Translations under genes and position numbers: made by a program
Shown: in pieces, positions 23,034 to 34,181 of the stretch
Layout of the letters: every line of letters starts with the position of its first letter
Position numbering within the stretch: position 1 is the first letter of the stretch
The notes under the pieces: generated by a model
Database searches by the model: none
The model's input: only the letters and a program-made list of their open reading frames with translations
Told to the model about the DNA's origin: nothing
Assembly (NCBI GenBank): GCA_026988095.1
Contig: JALSLX010000116.1
Span: 1-42,189 of the forward strand
Direction of reading: 5' to 3'
Length of the DNA: 42,189 bases
DNA from: Thiotrichaceae bacterium
GTDB lineage: Bacteria > Pseudomonadota > Gammaproteobacteria > Thiotrichales > Thiotrichaceae

Positions 23034-24431
23034 ATGAATTTATTTCCGATCATACTCGCTGCGGGTCAAGGTACTCGTATGAACTCATCACTACCTAAGG
23101 TGTTACACACTATTGGTGGGAAACCCATGTTGCAACATGTTATTGACTGTTGTGGTGACCTTGGGGTTGAAAAGATGGCAATTGTCTATGGTCATGGTGG
23201 TGATTTAGTACAAGACGCGATCAACAAGAAAAATATATACTGGGTATTGCAAAAAGACCAAAAAGGAACAGGGCATGCTGTTGCTCAAGCGGCGTCCTTA
23301 ATTGAAAATGATGCTACCGTTATTATTGCTTATGGTGATGTACCGCTGATTAAAACAAAAACACTGAATATGCTCGCTAATAGTCTCGATAGTTGCATAT
23401 TAAGCGTATTAACAACTAAGCCTGATAATCCATTTGGTTATGGTCGAATTGTTAGAGATGCAGATGACAAAATTCTAAGCATTGTTGAAGAAAAAGACGC
23501 TAATGATGAGCAGCGTAATATCAAAGAAGTAAATACTGGCTTTATTGCAGCAAAAGGAGTTGATTTAAAGCGTTGGTTAAAACAACTCGAACCTAATAAT
23601 AAGCAAGGCGAATACTATTTAACCGATTGTATCGGGTTAGCAGTGAGTGAGGGTGGAGTGGTTGAAGCGGTAGTCTGTGATGATCCACTGGAAGTACAAG
23701 GTGTGAATAATCGTATCCAACAAGCGGAGCTTGAAAGGGCTTATCAAGTTGTTAAAACAGAAGAGCTCATGCTGGCAGGTGTAACACTATTAGACCCGAA
23801 AAGAGTAGATATTCGCGGTATATTGAAAGCAGGAAAAGACGTCTCAATCGATGTGAACACGGTATTTGTTGGAGATGTAATCTTAGGTGATAATGTCACA
23901 ATAGAATCTGGTTGCGTCATTAAGAACACGACAATTGCAAATAATACAACCATTCAAGCTAACTCTATTATCGATACTGCGGTGATAGGTGAAGCCTGTG
24001 ATGTAGGTCCATTTGCAAGAATTCGACCCGAAACAGTGCTAAAAGCTAAAGCAAAAATAGGTAACTTTGTAGAGATAAAAAAATCAACCGTGGGTCAGGG
24101 CAGCAAAGTTAGCCACCTCACCTATATTGGCGATACACAAATGGGTGTTGATGTGAATATTGGTGCTGGAACGATTACTTGTAACTATGATGGTGCAAAT
24201 AAATTTAAAACAATTATTGGTGATAATGTATTTGTGGGTTCTGACACTCAGTTAGTTGCCCCTGTTACCCTAGCTAATGGAACAGTGATTGGCGCAGGCT
24301 CAACGATTACTAAAGATACGCCTGAAAATGAGCTAACACTGTCAAGATCAAAACAAGTCACAATTAAAGGTTGGAATCGTCCTACTAAAAATAAAAAGAC
24401 AGCTAATAATAACAATAAGGAGAATAGCTAA
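23034..24431 (+). CDS. glmU: bifunctional N-acetylglucosamine-1-phosphate uridyltransferase / glucosamine-1-phosphate acetyltransferase
   Basis: IILAAGQGTRMNSSLPKVLH; left-handed beta-helix repeats; IGAGTITCNYDGANKFKT. Confidence 0.98.
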   Translation: MNLFPIILAAGQGTRMNSSLPKVLHTIGGKPMLQHVIDCCGDLGVEKMAIVYGHGGDLVQDAINKKNIYWVLQKDQKGTGHAVAQAASLIENDATVIIAYGDVPLIKTKTLNMLANSLDSCILSVLTTKPDNPFGYGRIVRDADDKILSIVEEKDANDEQRNIKEVNTGFIAAKGVDLKRWLKQLEPNNKQGEYYLTDCIGLAVSEGGVVEAVVCDDPLEVQGVNNRIQQAELERAYQVVKTEELMLAGVTLLDPKRVDIRGILKAGKDVSIDVNTVFVGDVILGDNVTIESGCVIKNTTIANNTTIQANSIIDTAVIGEACDVGPFARIRPETVLKAKAKIGNFVEIKKSTVGQGSKVSHLTYIGDTQMGVDVNIGAGTITCNYDGANKFKTIIGDNVFVGSDTQLVAPVTLANGTVIGAGSTITKDTPENELTLSRSKQVTIKGWNRPTKNKKTANNNNKENS

Positions 24432-26275
24432 TGTGTGGAATAGTAGGGGCAATTGCCCAGCGCCCTGTGACAGAAATATTATTAGAAGGCTTACGTAGAT
24501 TAGAATATCGTGGTTATGACTCAGCAGGTGTAGCACTGCTTGATAGTGACGGAAATTTACAACGTATTCGTGCATTAGGGCGTGTTGTAGAATTAGAAAA
24601 AAAGTTAGAACAATCGCCACATCAAGGCGTTGTTGGGATTTCACACACGCGTTGGGCAACTCACGGTGAGCCGGCAGAACGTAATGCTCATCCTCATCTG
24701 AGTAATAATCGTGTAGCTGTTGTGCATAATGGCATTATTGAAAATCATCAAGAGTTACGCGAGGCTCTAAAAGAAAAAGGTTATGAGTTTGAATCAGAAA
24801 CAGATACTGAAGTCATCGTACATCTCATTGAATCAAATCTAACAGACGGTGTTAGCCTTTTAGAGGCCGTAAAGCTTTCTATCCTGAATTTAACGGGTGC
24901 TTTTTCATTAGGTGTAATCTCATCAGAAGAGCCAAATATATTAATTGGAGCGCGCCAAGGTAGCCCTTTGGTCATTGGACTTGGTTTGGGTGAGAATTTT
25001 ATCGGCTCCGATATTCAAGCAATCTTACCTGTGACAAGCCGATTCATCTATCTTGAAAATGGTGATGTGGCTTCATTAGAAAGACACCAAATTACCATTG
25101 AAGATGGACAAGGTAACACCGTAGAAAGAGAGATTAAGCAGTCTAAGGCTTGTTCTTTAGAATCTGATTTGGGTGAATACCGTCACTATATGCTCAAAGA
25201 GATCTACGAGCAGCCGCAAGCAGTTCAAAAAACACTCGAAGGTCGGTTAGAAGTCGACACTATCAAGCAATGTATTTCAGGAAATATGTCGAGTGAGAAA
25301 GTAACAGCGTTATTAAAACAAGTTGAAGAGGTTCAAATTATTGCCTGTGGAACCAGTTACCACGCTGGACTGATTGCACGTTATTGGATGGAAAACCTTA
25401 CGGATATTCCATGTAATGTAGAGGTTGCCAGTGAATACCGCTATCGTCGTCAGCCACCTAGAAAAAATATGTTGTTTGTGACAATTTCACAATCAGGTGA
25501 AACAGCTGATACCCTAGCAGCATTAGATAAAGTGAAGAAAGCAGGCTGTCTTGCCAGCTTGAGTATCTGTAATGTAGATGAAAGCTCTTTAATTAGAGAG
25601 TCAGATCTATCACTACTTACCGTTGCAGGGCCTGAAATAGGTGTGGCTTCAACTAAAGCTTTTACCACTCAGCTTATTACTCTCCAGCTATTGATTGGCT
25701 TGTTGATGCAAGCAAAAGGTGGAAACGAAGATACAGTGGCAACAATAGTGGCTGACCTCAAAAAAGTGCCCGTACTACTTGAGCAAGCATTAGAGCATGA
25801 CAACGCCATAGAAGAGATGGCAGAGCAATTTATTGATAAGAATAACGCGCTATTTTTAGGACGAGGAGATCAATACCCCGTAGCAATGGAAGGTGCGCTA
25901 AAGCTGAAAGAAATTTCTTATATCCATGCCGAAGCCTATCCAGCAGGTGAGCTAAAACATGGGCCATTGGCTTTGGTAGATAGCGAGATGCCTATTGTCG
26001 CTGTTGCACCTAATACAAACTTGTTAGAAAAACTAAAATCAAACCTTGAAGAGGTTAGGTCTCGAGGTGGTGTGTTGTATTTGTTTGCCGATAAATCAGC
26101 AGGCATTTCAAAGCAAGACAATATTCACGTTATTGAGATGGAGCAAGTGCCAGAAAGCATAGCGCCGATTATTTATACTATCCCACTGCAACTATTGTCA
26201 TATCATGTCGCTGTTTTTAAGGGAACTGACGTTGATAAGCCAAGAAATTTAGCAAAAAGCGTTACTGTAGAGTAA
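24431..26275 (+). CDS. glmS: glutamine--fructose-6-phosphate aminotransferase
   Basis: MCGIVGAIAQRPVTEILLEGLRRLEYRGYDSAG; two SIS domains; 1-nt overlap with the glmU stop. Confidence 0.98.
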   Translation: MCGIVGAIAQRPVTEILLEGLRRLEYRGYDSAGVALLDSDGNLQRIRALGRVVELEKKLEQSPHQGVVGISHTRWATHGEPAERNAHPHLSNNRVAVVHNGIIENHQELREALKEKGYEFESETDTEVIVHLIESNLTDGVSLLEAVKLSILNLTGAFSLGVISSEEPNILIGARQGSPLVIGLGLGENFIGSDIQAILPVTSRFIYLENGDVASLERHQITIEDGQGNTVEREIKQSKACSLESDLGEYRHYMLKEIYEQPQAVQKTLEGRLEVDTIKQCISGNMSSEKVTALLKQVEEVQIIACGTSYHAGLIARYWMENLTDIPCNVEVASEYRYRRQPPRKNMLFVTISQSGETADTLAALDKVKKAGCLASLSICNVDESSLIRESDLSLLTVAGPEIGVASTKAFTTQLITLQLLIGLLMQAKGGNEDTVATIVADLKKVPVLLEQALEHDNAIEEMAEQFIDKNNALFLGRGDQYPVAMEGALKLKEISYIHAEAYPAGELKHGPLALVDSEMPIVAVAPNTNLLEKLKSNLEEVRSRGGVLYLFADKSAGISKQDNIHVIEMEQVPESIAPIIYTIPLQLLSYHVAVFKGTDVDKPRNLAKSVTVE

Positions 26276-26290
26276 AAACAACTGTTTGAT

Positions 26291-26376
26291 TTACCCACCC
26301 CCCCTCTTTTTCGATGTTTTGTATGAAAATATCATTAAAAATTTGTACAAAACATTGAAAAACAGGGGGGTGGGTA
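26291..26376. repeat. palindromic repeat family P2, copy B
   Basis: TTACCCACCCCCCCTCTTTTTCGATGTTTTGTATGAAAATATCA...TTTGTACAAAACATTGAAAAACAGGGGGGTGGGTAA. Confidence 0.85.
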
Positions 26377-26423
26377 AAGAAATATTCTATAAATAGGTAT
26401 CTAAGCAATAAAAAAACTTACCC

Positions 26424-28385
26424 ATGACAGAATCAAACACTATTTTGTGGCAACCATCTGCCAAACAGATAGCAAAAACAGAAATTACTGCATTTATACA
26501 GATGCTGAGAAAGCAGGGCGTTATCGTAAATAACTTTGCCGAGCTGTATGACTGGTCGATTAGTGATTCACAAGCATTTTGGTCTCACTATTGGGATTTT
26601 TCACAGCTTGTTGGTGAAAAAGGAGACGTTATTCTTGAAAATGGCAATGATATTGAAAAAGCTATTTGGTTTCCAGAGGCGCAATTAAACTATGCTGAAA
26701 ATTTATTAAGTCCTTTTTTAAACAATCGCCTCCCAAAAAAAACAGCAATAGTCTTCAAGGCAGAGGATAAAAAATCATATTCTCTTAGCCAAAGCGAATT
26801 GATTCATCAGGTCACTGTTGTAGCTTCTTGGTTAAAGTCACAAGGTATTCAAAAAGGAGATAGGGTTGCTGGCTATATGGGTAATATTCCAGAAACAGTG
26901 GTAGCTATGTTAGCAAGCACTAGTCTTGGTGCAATTTGGACATCAACCTCACCAGACTTCGGAGCACAAAGTGTGATTGAGCGTTTTGGGCAAACTCAAC
27001 CTAAGATCTTATTTACGCAAGATGGCTATTTCTATAATGGCAAACAAGTGGATATCCGAGAAAAGGTATCAGAAATTGATGAGGCAATAGATTCTATACA
27101 AGCCATTGTAAATGTTTCTTTTCTTGATTTAGACGTTTGTGAAAATTATATAGATTGGTTCAAGCTTGTTAGTAGTAGTTCATCAGAAGAGAAACTTACA
27201 TTTACAGCTTGTGGATTTAATGATCCGCTGTTTATTTTATATTCATCAGGGACAACGGGGCAACCAAAGTGTATCACGCACAAAGTAGGGGGGACCTTAC
27301 TTCAGCACAAAAAGGAACATCAACTACATACCGATATAAAAACAGGCGATAACGTTTTCTATTTTACTACCTGTGGTTGGATGATGTGGAATTGGCTGGT
27401 GTCAGCTTTAGCCTCGGGTGCAAGTTTAGTATTGTATGATGGCTCGCCATTTTTCCCTACAGGCAATGTACTTTGGGATTATATTGATGAGGTTGGTGTG
27501 ACAATGTTTGGCACATCAGCAAAATATATTGATGCTCTTAAAAAGCATGAATTTTCTCCGAAAGAAACACATCAATTAACGCAGTTACGCACAATCTGCT
27601 CAACAGGTTCGGTGCTTGTTCCTGAGAGTTTTGATTATGTGTATGAATTCATCAAAGAAGATGTTTGCTTATCTTCTATTTCTGGAGGTACCGATATTAT
27701 CTCTTGCTTTGTTTTAGGTTGTGCGAACCTCCCGGTTCGCAGAGGTGAGAGCCAGTGCAGGGGGCTGGGTATGGCGGTTGAAGTATTTAATAGCAAGGGT
27801 GAATCTGTAGAGAATGAAAAGGGTGAATTAGTCTGTACAAAAACATTCCCTGCTCAGCCCGCATTTTTTTGGGCTGATGAGGATGGTAGTAAATATCACG
27901 ATGCTTATTTTTCGGAGTACAAGAATGTCTGGCATCATGGCGATTATGTAAAGCTTAAACCCGAGGGTGGCATGATTATTTATGGTCGCTCAGATGCAAC
28001 CTTGAACCCAGGTGGTGTAAGGATTGGCACGGCAGAAATATATCGTCATGTTGAGCAGCTAGATGAAGTGATCGAAAGTATCGTCATAGGGCAAGATTGG
28101 GATAATGATGTACGAGTGGTATTATTTGTGGTTTTGAACGAAGGTATTATTCTTGATGAAATCTTGTCACAAAATATTAAACAAACAATATGCGAGGAAT
28201 GTACTCCACGACACGTGCCAGCAAAAATCATCCAAGTTACTGAAATTCCAAGAACCAAATCAGGAAAAATAGTGGAGCTAGCGGTAAGGGAGGTCGTTCA
28301 TGGCCGACGTGTTAAAAATATTAATGCACTAGCTAACCCAGAGGCTTTAGCCTTATATCAAAATATTGATGAACTAACTCTATAA
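26424..28385 (+). CDS. acetoacetyl-CoA synthetase
   Basis: AMP-binding enzyme: YSSGTTGQPKCITHKVGGTLLQHKKEH, YFTTCGWMMWNWLVSALASG, GGTDIISCFVLG. Confidence 0.93.
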   Translation: MTESNTILWQPSAKQIAKTEITAFIQMLRKQGVIVNNFAELYDWSISDSQAFWSHYWDFSQLVGEKGDVILENGNDIEKAIWFPEAQLNYAENLLSPFLNNRLPKKTAIVFKAEDKKSYSLSQSELIHQVTVVASWLKSQGIQKGDRVAGYMGNIPETVVAMLASTSLGAIWTSTSPDFGAQSVIERFGQTQPKILFTQDGYFYNGKQVDIREKVSEIDEAIDSIQAIVNVSFLDLDVCENYIDWFKLVSSSSSEEKLTFTACGFNDPLFILYSSGTTGQPKCITHKVGGTLLQHKKEHQLHTDIKTGDNVFYFTTCGWMMWNWLVSALASGASLVLYDGSPFFPTGNVLWDYIDEVGVTMFGTSAKYIDALKKHEFSPKETHQLTQLRTICSTGSVLVPESFDYVYEFIKEDVCLSSISGGTDIISCFVLGCANLPVRRGESQCRGLGMAVEVFNSKGESVENEKGELVCTKTFPAQPAFFWADEDGSKYHDAYFSEYKNVWHHGDYVKLKPEGGMIIYGRSDATLNPGGVRIGTAEIYRHVEQLDEVIESIVIGQDWDNDVRVVLFVVLNEGIILDEILSQNIKQTICEECTPRHVPAKIIQVTEIPRTKSGKIVELAVREVVHGRRVKNINALANPEALALYQNIDELTL

Positions 28386-28554
28386 TTGGTTTTTAGCTAA
28401 TAGTTACTAATACTTAAAAGGTAATAAGAGCTGAAAAAACAAGGGCTTTCCAATATAATATTGCATATGTACAGTGCACTTTTTCGATATTTAGAAGTAC
28501 GAATGGGGTTTATTTATGTCATGTAGCAAAAATAACACGTGAGAAGGTAAATTA

Positions 28555-30306
28555 ATGGCAAATGCACTGATTTCAGTCGTAAGTGGTTGGAAAAACCGTT
28601 TTACTCCTTTTCTTAGTTGGATTAGTGAGCTTAAGGACGGTAAAACACTAAAAGCAGATGCGCTCGCTGGCTTAACGGTTGCTTTAGTACTGGTTCCTCA
28701 ATCGATGGCTTATGCACAACTTGCCGGTTTGCCACCTTATGTGGGCTTATACGCTTCTTTTCTCCCCGTTATTATTGCTGCTGTATTTGGCTCTTCTCGT
28801 CAGATGGCGACAGGTCCTGTTGCAATTGTTTCACTATTAACAGCGGCAGCCTTAGAGCCACTTGCAATTGCTAATCCAGAAGGTTACATGGCCTATGCGG
28901 CTATTCTTGCGTTTATGGTGGGTATTTTTCAGCTATCATTGGGTTTACTGCGCTTAGGTGTGTTGGTTGATTTTCTTTCACATCCTGTTGTTGTAGGTTT
29001 TACCAATGCGGCAGCAATTATTATTGCAAGCTCACAAGCAAGTAAAATATTTGGTATTGCACCACGTAAAGGCGAGCATCATTACGAAACGGTTTGGCAT
29101 ATCGTTCAAGATTTACCCCAGACACATTTTACAACATTGGTGATGGGGATTTTGTCTATTTTATTATTGGTTCTCATAAAAAAGTTTGCGCCTAGGTTGC
29201 CGAATGTATTAATCACGGTCGTTATTTGTACACTCGCTGCCTATTTCTTAGGGTATGAAGCAAGGGGGGGAGAAGTCGTTGGTATTGTGCCAAGTGGTTT
29301 ACCAGCCTTTAAAATCCCCGAGGTCGAGTTTAGTCAAATTGTAAATTTAATGGTTTCAGCTTTAGTGATCGGTATGCTGGGTTTTGTTGAAGCGATTTCT
29401 GTTGCTAAAGCAATTTCATCAGAAACACGCCAAAGGCTTTCTGCAAACCAAGAGTTAGTTGGACAGGGGCTATCTAACTTAGTGTCATCAGTATTTCAAG
29501 GTTATGCTGTTTCTGGCTCTTTTTCACGTTCTGCTGTTAACTTTTCAGCAGATGCTAAAACAGGTTTTTCATCTATTGTGACAGGCGTGTTGGTTGCTAT
29601 AACTTTACTTTTTTTGACGCCATTGCTTTACCATTTACCGCAAGCGACTTTGGCTGCAGTTATTATGGTTGCGGTATTTAACTTAATTAAAATAAAGCCA
29701 ATTGTTCATGCATGGAAAGTGCATAGGCATGATGGTTTTGTTGCCGTCGCAGTTTTCTTTACCACAGTATTTTTTGCACCACATTTAGAAAAAGGTATAA
29801 TTGTTGGTGTATTACTATCACTAGGACTCTTTCTCTATCGCACTATGAGCCCTTACTTTGTTGAAGTTTGTAGGCATGAAGATGGAACATTGCGCGATGC
29901 AAAATTATTTGGTTTAAAAACCAGTGATAATGTTTCTATATTTCGGTATGACGGCGATTTATACTTTGCTAATGCAGGTTATCTTGAGGGGAAAGTGTTG
30001 AATAGCATGGCTGAAAAACCAAACCTTAAAGTCATGGTGTTAGATTTTGAATCAGTCGATCTTGTTGACTCCACTGGAGAAGAAACATTAGGGCGTATCT
30101 GTGAAAGATTAGAAACAGCAGGAATTGAATTATTTATAGCGAGAGCGAAAAAGCCGATGTTAGATGCCTTTAAACGCTCTGGTTTGTTAGAAAAAATTGG
30201 AGAAGATCGTTTTTTTCGTGAGAGAACTTTGGCAATTCGTCGTGCTAAAGAACTGATGGGTGACGAGATTGATGTTGAGCCTATTCTGAAGCCTATTCAT
30301 ATTTAA
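28555..30306 (+). CDS. SulP family inorganic anion transporter with C-terminal STAS domain
   Basis: DALAGLTVALVLVPQSMAYAQLAGLPPYVGLYASFLP; STAS-like LKVMVLDFESVDLVDSTGEETLG. Confidence 0.93.
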   Translation: MANALISVVSGWKNRFTPFLSWISELKDGKTLKADALAGLTVALVLVPQSMAYAQLAGLPPYVGLYASFLPVIIAAVFGSSRQMATGPVAIVSLLTAAALEPLAIANPEGYMAYAAILAFMVGIFQLSLGLLRLGVLVDFLSHPVVVGFTNAAAIIIASSQASKIFGIAPRKGEHHYETVWHIVQDLPQTHFTTLVMGILSILLLVLIKKFAPRLPNVLITVVICTLAAYFLGYEARGGEVVGIVPSGLPAFKIPEVEFSQIVNLMVSALVIGMLGFVEAISVAKAISSETRQRLSANQELVGQGLSNLVSSVFQGYAVSGSFSRSAVNFSADAKTGFSSIVTGVLVAITLLFLTPLLYHLPQATLAAVIMVAVFNLIKIKPIVHAWKVHRHDGFVAVAVFFTTVFFAPHLEKGIIVGVLLSLGLFLYRTMSPYFVEVCRHEDGTLRDAKLFGLKTSDNVSIFRYDGDLYFANAGYLEGKVLNSMAEKPNLKVMVLDFESVDLVDSTGEETLGRICERLETAGIELFIARAKKPMLDAFKRSGLLEKIGEDRFFRERTLAIRRAKELMGDEIDVEPILKPIHI

Positions 30307-30424
30307 GGATACCTGTACTGAAAATAAAGTAAAAAAAGAAGGCCAACCCAATCATTTTCTTGTAAATTTTCTTTTCAAAGGGCTTTTTTATTGTTTGTTA
30401 GTATTATTGTGCTACATTTACTTT

Positions 30425-30658
30425 ATGACAATTAATATACTATATTTTGCAAGCTTACGAGAAAGGATAGGGCGAGGGAGTGATACGCTTGAGCTACCTA
30501 AATCTTTGAAAATTAATCAAGTCTGGCTGCAAGCAACGGGTCAAGAAAGCTTTCCTGATGATGTTCTCATCGCGCTTAATCAAGAATATACCGATGCTAA
30601 TGCTATTGTTAATGATGGCGATGAAGTTGCATTCTTTCCGCCTGTAACGGGTGGTTAA
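30425..30658 (+). CDS. moaD: molybdopterin synthase sulfur-carrier subunit MoaD
   Basis: ILYFASLRERIG and C-terminal EVAFFPPVTGG; start moved from 30395 to the ATG at 30425. Confidence 0.93.
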   Translation: MTINILYFASLRERIGRGSDTLELPKSLKINQVWLQATGQESFPDDVLIALNQEYTDANAIVNDGDEVAFFPPVTGG

Positions 30659-31116
30659 TGATGGGCACACCACGCAAAATAGGAATTTTCGAGTCAATCT
30701 TTGATCCGTGGAAGCTTCAGCAGGAGTATCAGCTTTCATCCATGCAGGGAAAGACTGATTATGGTGCTACAGCAAGCTTTATTGGCACAATGCGTGATTT
30801 TAATGAAGGTGATGATGTTACAAGTATGACATTAGAGCATTATCCTAAAATGACGGAAAAACAACTCAACGAGATTATTGATGTGGCCGCTAATAAATGG
30901 TCGTTGTTGAATATTCTTGTCATACATCGTGTCGGTAAGATATTGCCTGCAGAACCAATTGTATTGGTTGCAGTATGGTCATCACACCGAGTGGATGCTT
31001 TTGAAGCTTGTCGCTTCATTATGGAAGACTTAAAGCACAAAGCACCTTTTTGGAAGCAAGAGTCTTTGAAAGATGGGAGTTATCGCTGGGTGGAAGAGAA
31101 TACGGCTGGTTACTAG
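30658..31116 (+). CDS. moaE: molybdopterin synthase catalytic subunit MoaE
   Basis: GATASFIGTMRDFNEGDDVTSMTLEHYPKMTE; HRVDAFEACRFIMEDLKHKAPFWKQE; overlaps moaD stop (TAATG). Confidence 0.95.
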   Translation: MMGTPRKIGIFESIFDPWKLQQEYQLSSMQGKTDYGATASFIGTMRDFNEGDDVTSMTLEHYPKMTEKQLNEIIDVAANKWSLLNILVIHRVGKILPAEPIVLVAVWSSHRVDAFEACRFIMEDLKHKAPFWKQESLKDGSYRWVEENTAGY

Positions 31117-31125
31117 TAGCTAGGT

Positions 31126-31163
31126 AATGTCACTTTGAAATCAATTCAAAGTGACATTCTTTT
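31126..31163. terminator. hairpin between convergent moaE and nhaB, possible terminator
   Basis: AATGTCACTTTGAA-atcaa... -TTCAAAGTGACATT (14-bp stem) followed by cTTTTAATTT. Confidence 0.7.
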
Positions 31164-31168
31164 AATTT

Positions 31169-32650
31169 CTATTGAAACAAATATCCCACAACAGTCAAAA
31201 CAATCGTGTATGGCAATGCCATAAATACCATCTTCCCATAACCTAAACGAATCGCAGGCGCTAGTGCTGAAGTTAGTAAGAATAAAAAGGCAGCTTGCCC
31301 ATTCGGTGTTGCGACACTTGGTAAATTTGTACCTGTGTTGATTGCTATAGCAAGTGTTTCAAAATGTTCACGTGAAATTGTTCCTGCATCAAAAGCTGCT
31401 TTCACCTCATTGATATAAACCGTCGCAACAAAAACATTATCACTAATAGCTGACAATATGCCATTAGCTAAGAAGAATGCTTTAGGCTGATCTTCTAGTG
31501 GTAAAGCAAGCACCCAGTTTACAACGGGGGTAAATAAATGTTGGTCGTGAATCATGCCAACGATGACAAAGAAAATGACCAATAGCGATACAAAAGGTAG
31601 TGACTCTTCGAATGCATGGCCGATGCGAGACTCTTCTGTAATACCTGTAAAAGCAGTTACTATGACTAAAAGCATTAGGCCTATAAGCCCTACCTCCATA
31701 ATATGGAAAGCCAAGCCAAATATAAGCATAACTGCACAGATGCCTTGAATGACAAGCGCGTATTTCTCTGTATCTGTACGATTCGCGTCTTCTTTTTCGA
31801 TATAGCCTTTTAGAATGTCTCTTACGTGCGGTTGTAGTTTAGCGCCATAACCAAAAGTACTTGTTAGCTCTACGGTAACCACTACCAATAAGCCTGCTAT
31901 TAGCGTTGGTATAGTGATGTGCGACATTTGTACTGCAAAATCTATAAAATTCCAGCCCAATTTTTCGCCTATTAATAGGTTTTGTGGCTCGCCCACTAGT
32001 GTCATTACACCGCCCAAAGCCGTACCTATTGCACCATGCATAACTAATGAACGTAAGAATGAACGAAATTCTTCTAAAGAATCACCCCCCATTTCTTTGC
32101 GGTCGAAAGTATCATTATCGTTATAATCAACACCGACAGAGGAATGTACCTTTTCGTATACGCCATATAGTGCAACAAATACGGTAATCAAAACGGCGGT
32201 AACAGTAAGTGCGTCTAGAAAGGCTGAAAGAAAGGCCGCGGAAAGTGAAAACATTAATGATAAGGCTATTTTATTTTCAACTTTTAATAGGATTTTACCG
32301 AAGATGAAAATCAAAAGTGGTTGCATGAAATAGATGAAGCTAACCATGAATACCAGTAGTAAAATCACCCCTAGATTTTGCTGAATTTCATTCCAAACAG
32401 TTTCTGGTGAGGTCAATCCTAGTATCAAGGCACCAATGGCTAGTAATCCACCAGACTGAAGGGGATAACATTTTAAGGCCATCGCTAATGAAAGAATAAA
32501 CATCGCGATAAATGCCCAGCCGACAACGGTATGCCCGCTATCACCTAATATTAACATTGCAGGGTAGCTCAAGGCTAAGAAGGCGATAATTGCTATTTTA
32601 AACCAGCTAGGACTTTTACCAAGAAAGCTGTTAAACGCTATTTGAAGCAT
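31169..32650 (-). CDS. nhaB: Na+/H+ antiporter NhaB
   Basis: FLGKSPSWFKIAIIAFLALSYPAMLILGDSG; NTGTNLPSVATPNGQAAFLFLLTSALAPAIRLGYGKMVFMALPYT. Confidence 0.92.
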   Translation of the reverse strand: MLQIAFNSFLGKSPSWFKIAIIAFLALSYPAMLILGDSGHTVVGWAFIAMFILSLAMALKCYPLQSGGLLAIGALILGLTSPETVWNEIQQNLGVILLLVFMVSFIYFMQPLLIFIFGKILLKVENKIALSLMFSLSAAFLSAFLDALTVTAVLITVFVALYGVYEKVHSSVGVDYNDNDTFDRKEMGGDSLEEFRSFLRSLVMHGAIGTALGGVMTLVGEPQNLLIGEKLGWNFIDFAVQMSHITIPTLIAGLLVVVTVELTSTFGYGAKLQPHVRDILKGYIEKEDANRTDTEKYALVIQGICAVMLIFGLAFHIMEVGLIGLMLLVIVTAFTGITEESRIGHAFEESLPFVSLLVIFFVIVGMIHDQHLFTPVVNWVLALPLEDQPKAFFLANGILSAISDNVFVATVYINEVKAAFDAGTISREHFETLAIAINTGTNLPSVATPNGQAAFLFLLTSALAPAIRLGYGKMVFMALPYTIVLTVVGYLFQ

Positions 32651-32725
32651 GATAGGTGTTTCTCCGGTTGGTGTGTTTGTTAGTTTTTTTATAGAAATGT
32701 TCTAATGCTATATAGTAGAACATTA

Positions 32726-33220
32726 TCAAGTTTTCTCCGCCACCCAATCTCCTGATTTACCCCCGCTTTTTTTCAATAAACGCACATCGTTGATAGTCAT
32801 TCCTCGGTCAACTGCTTTGCACATATCATAAACTGTTAATAACGCGATTTGAGTCGCATTGAGTGCTTCCATTTCCACTCCTGTTTGTCCACTGACCTCA
32901 ACGGTTGATTGACAATAAACAGCGGGAGGACTCTCTTCAGTCTTTAGCTGAATATCAACATGGGTAATAGCTAGAGGATGGCAAAGAGGGATTAACTCAG
33001 CCGTTTTTTTAGTTGCCATAATCCCTGCAATACGAGCAATGCCTAAAACATCTCCCTTTTTATTATCGCCATCAATGATTTTTTGCAAAGTTTCAGGTTC
33101 CATAAAAATTCGCCCCTCTGTAACAGCGACACGTTTGGTAATTGCTTTGCTCCCCACATCCACCATGTGGGCATCACCTTGTTGATTAAAATGGGTTAGT
33201 TTGTTATTTGACTCGGTCAT
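32726..33220 (-). CDS. moaC: cyclic pyranopterin monophosphate synthase MoaC
   Basis: [69 protein letters not shown]; start at MTESNN preferred over 33292. Confidence 0.95.
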   Translation of the reverse strand: MTESNNKLTHFNQQGDAHMVDVGSKAITKRVAVTEGRIFMEPETLQKIIDGDNKKGDVLGIARIAGIMATKKTAELIPLCHPLAITHVDIQLKTEESPPAVYCQSTVEVSGQTGVEMEALNATQIALLTVYDMCKAVDRGMTINDVRLLKKSGGKSGDWVAEKT

Positions 33221-33316
33221 TGAAATCTCTGTTTTTGAGGGATGAGCAATATAGTTTACTGTGACTATGTTAAAATCGCACTCTCTTTTCATATTAAGGT
33301 TTTTAAATAATAATCT

Positions 33317-34009
33317 ATGGTTTTTTTACATTCTTCTTGTGTGCTTTGTGGAGGTTCAGTGTCACGGTCAATTTCTTTATGTGAATCGTGTGAAGGAGAT
33401 TTCCCCATTTTAGCAAGTGCTTGTAAGCAATGCGGGTTACCATTATTTAAAGTAAGTGAGCATGATACAGTTTGTGGCGAATGCCTTAAAACCTCCTCTA
33501 TGATTGATTACACGCTGTGCTTGTTTCATTACCAAGCACCGCTCGACTTCTTAATTACTACGCTAAAATATAAACAACAATTATCCCATGCTGAAATTTT
33601 AGGGCAGTTGTTATTAACGCGGTTAAAACAAGAGAAAAAAGGTGAATTGCCCGAATGTATTATTCCCGTTCCTTTGCACAAAAGCAGATTAGTGAAACGT
33701 GGGTTTAATCAATCCATTGAAATAGCTCGCCCTGTAGCAAAAGCGCTTAAACTTACGATTGATACTAAGCTTGTGGAGCGAAACCGAAAAACATCAGCAC
33801 AAACAGATCTAAATGCATCGCAAAGAAGAAAAAATGTAAAAAATTGCTTTGAAATTAAGCTACAAAAAGCAATAAACTATGACCACGTGGTTATTGTTGA
33901 TGATGTAGTGACTACAGGGTCGACAATTAATGAGTTAGCAAAGCTATTAAAACAATCAGGTGTTAAAAAAGTAGGTGTTTGGGCAATTTCACGCGCTGTT
34001 TTGGCTTAA
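33317..34009 (+). CDS. comF: ComF family protein (amidophosphoribosyltransferase-like)
   Basis: CxxC zinc-ribbon-like N-terminus; [43 protein letters not shown]. Confidence 0.92.
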   Translation: MVFLHSSCVLCGGSVSRSISLCESCEGDFPILASACKQCGLPLFKVSEHDTVCGECLKTSSMIDYTLCLFHYQAPLDFLITTLKYKQQLSHAEILGQLLLTRLKQEKKGELPECIIPVPLHKSRLVKRGFNQSIEIARPVAKALKLTIDTKLVERNRKTSAQTDLNASQRRKNVKNCFEIKLQKAINYDHVVIVDDVVTTGSTINELAKLLKQSGVKKVGVWAISRAVLA

Positions 34010-34034
34010 TCCACGCGTTTTTAGCCCTTTTTTG

Positions 34035-34113
34035 TTACCCACCCCCCCCTCTTTTTCGCTGTTTTGTGTGAAAATATCACACAAAACAGCGAAAAAGAGG
34101 GGGGGGTGGGTAA
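34035..34113. repeat. palindromic repeat family P2, copy A (perfect 37-bp arms, 5-nt loop)
   Basis: TTACCCACCCCCCCCTCTTTTTCGCTGTTTTGTGTGA-aaata-TCACACAAAACAGCGAAAAAGAGGGGGGGGTGGGTAA. Confidence 0.95.
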
Positions 34114-34181
34114 TAAAACATATGATTTAAAGCTTATTATTAAAGAAATAATCTAAAAAATAATCAGGTGTAGGCATATTT

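Noticed and set aside
24300-24431. glmS ribozyme between glmU and glmS
   Set aside because: glmU and glmS overlap by one base, so there is no leader; the glmS ribozyme is typical of Gram-positive bacteria
32696-32724. Hairpin AATGTTCTA...TAGAACATT between moaC and nhaB as an intrinsic terminator
   Set aside because: On the minus strand, the transcribed one, it is followed by an A-rich rather than U-rich run, so terminator activity is not supported
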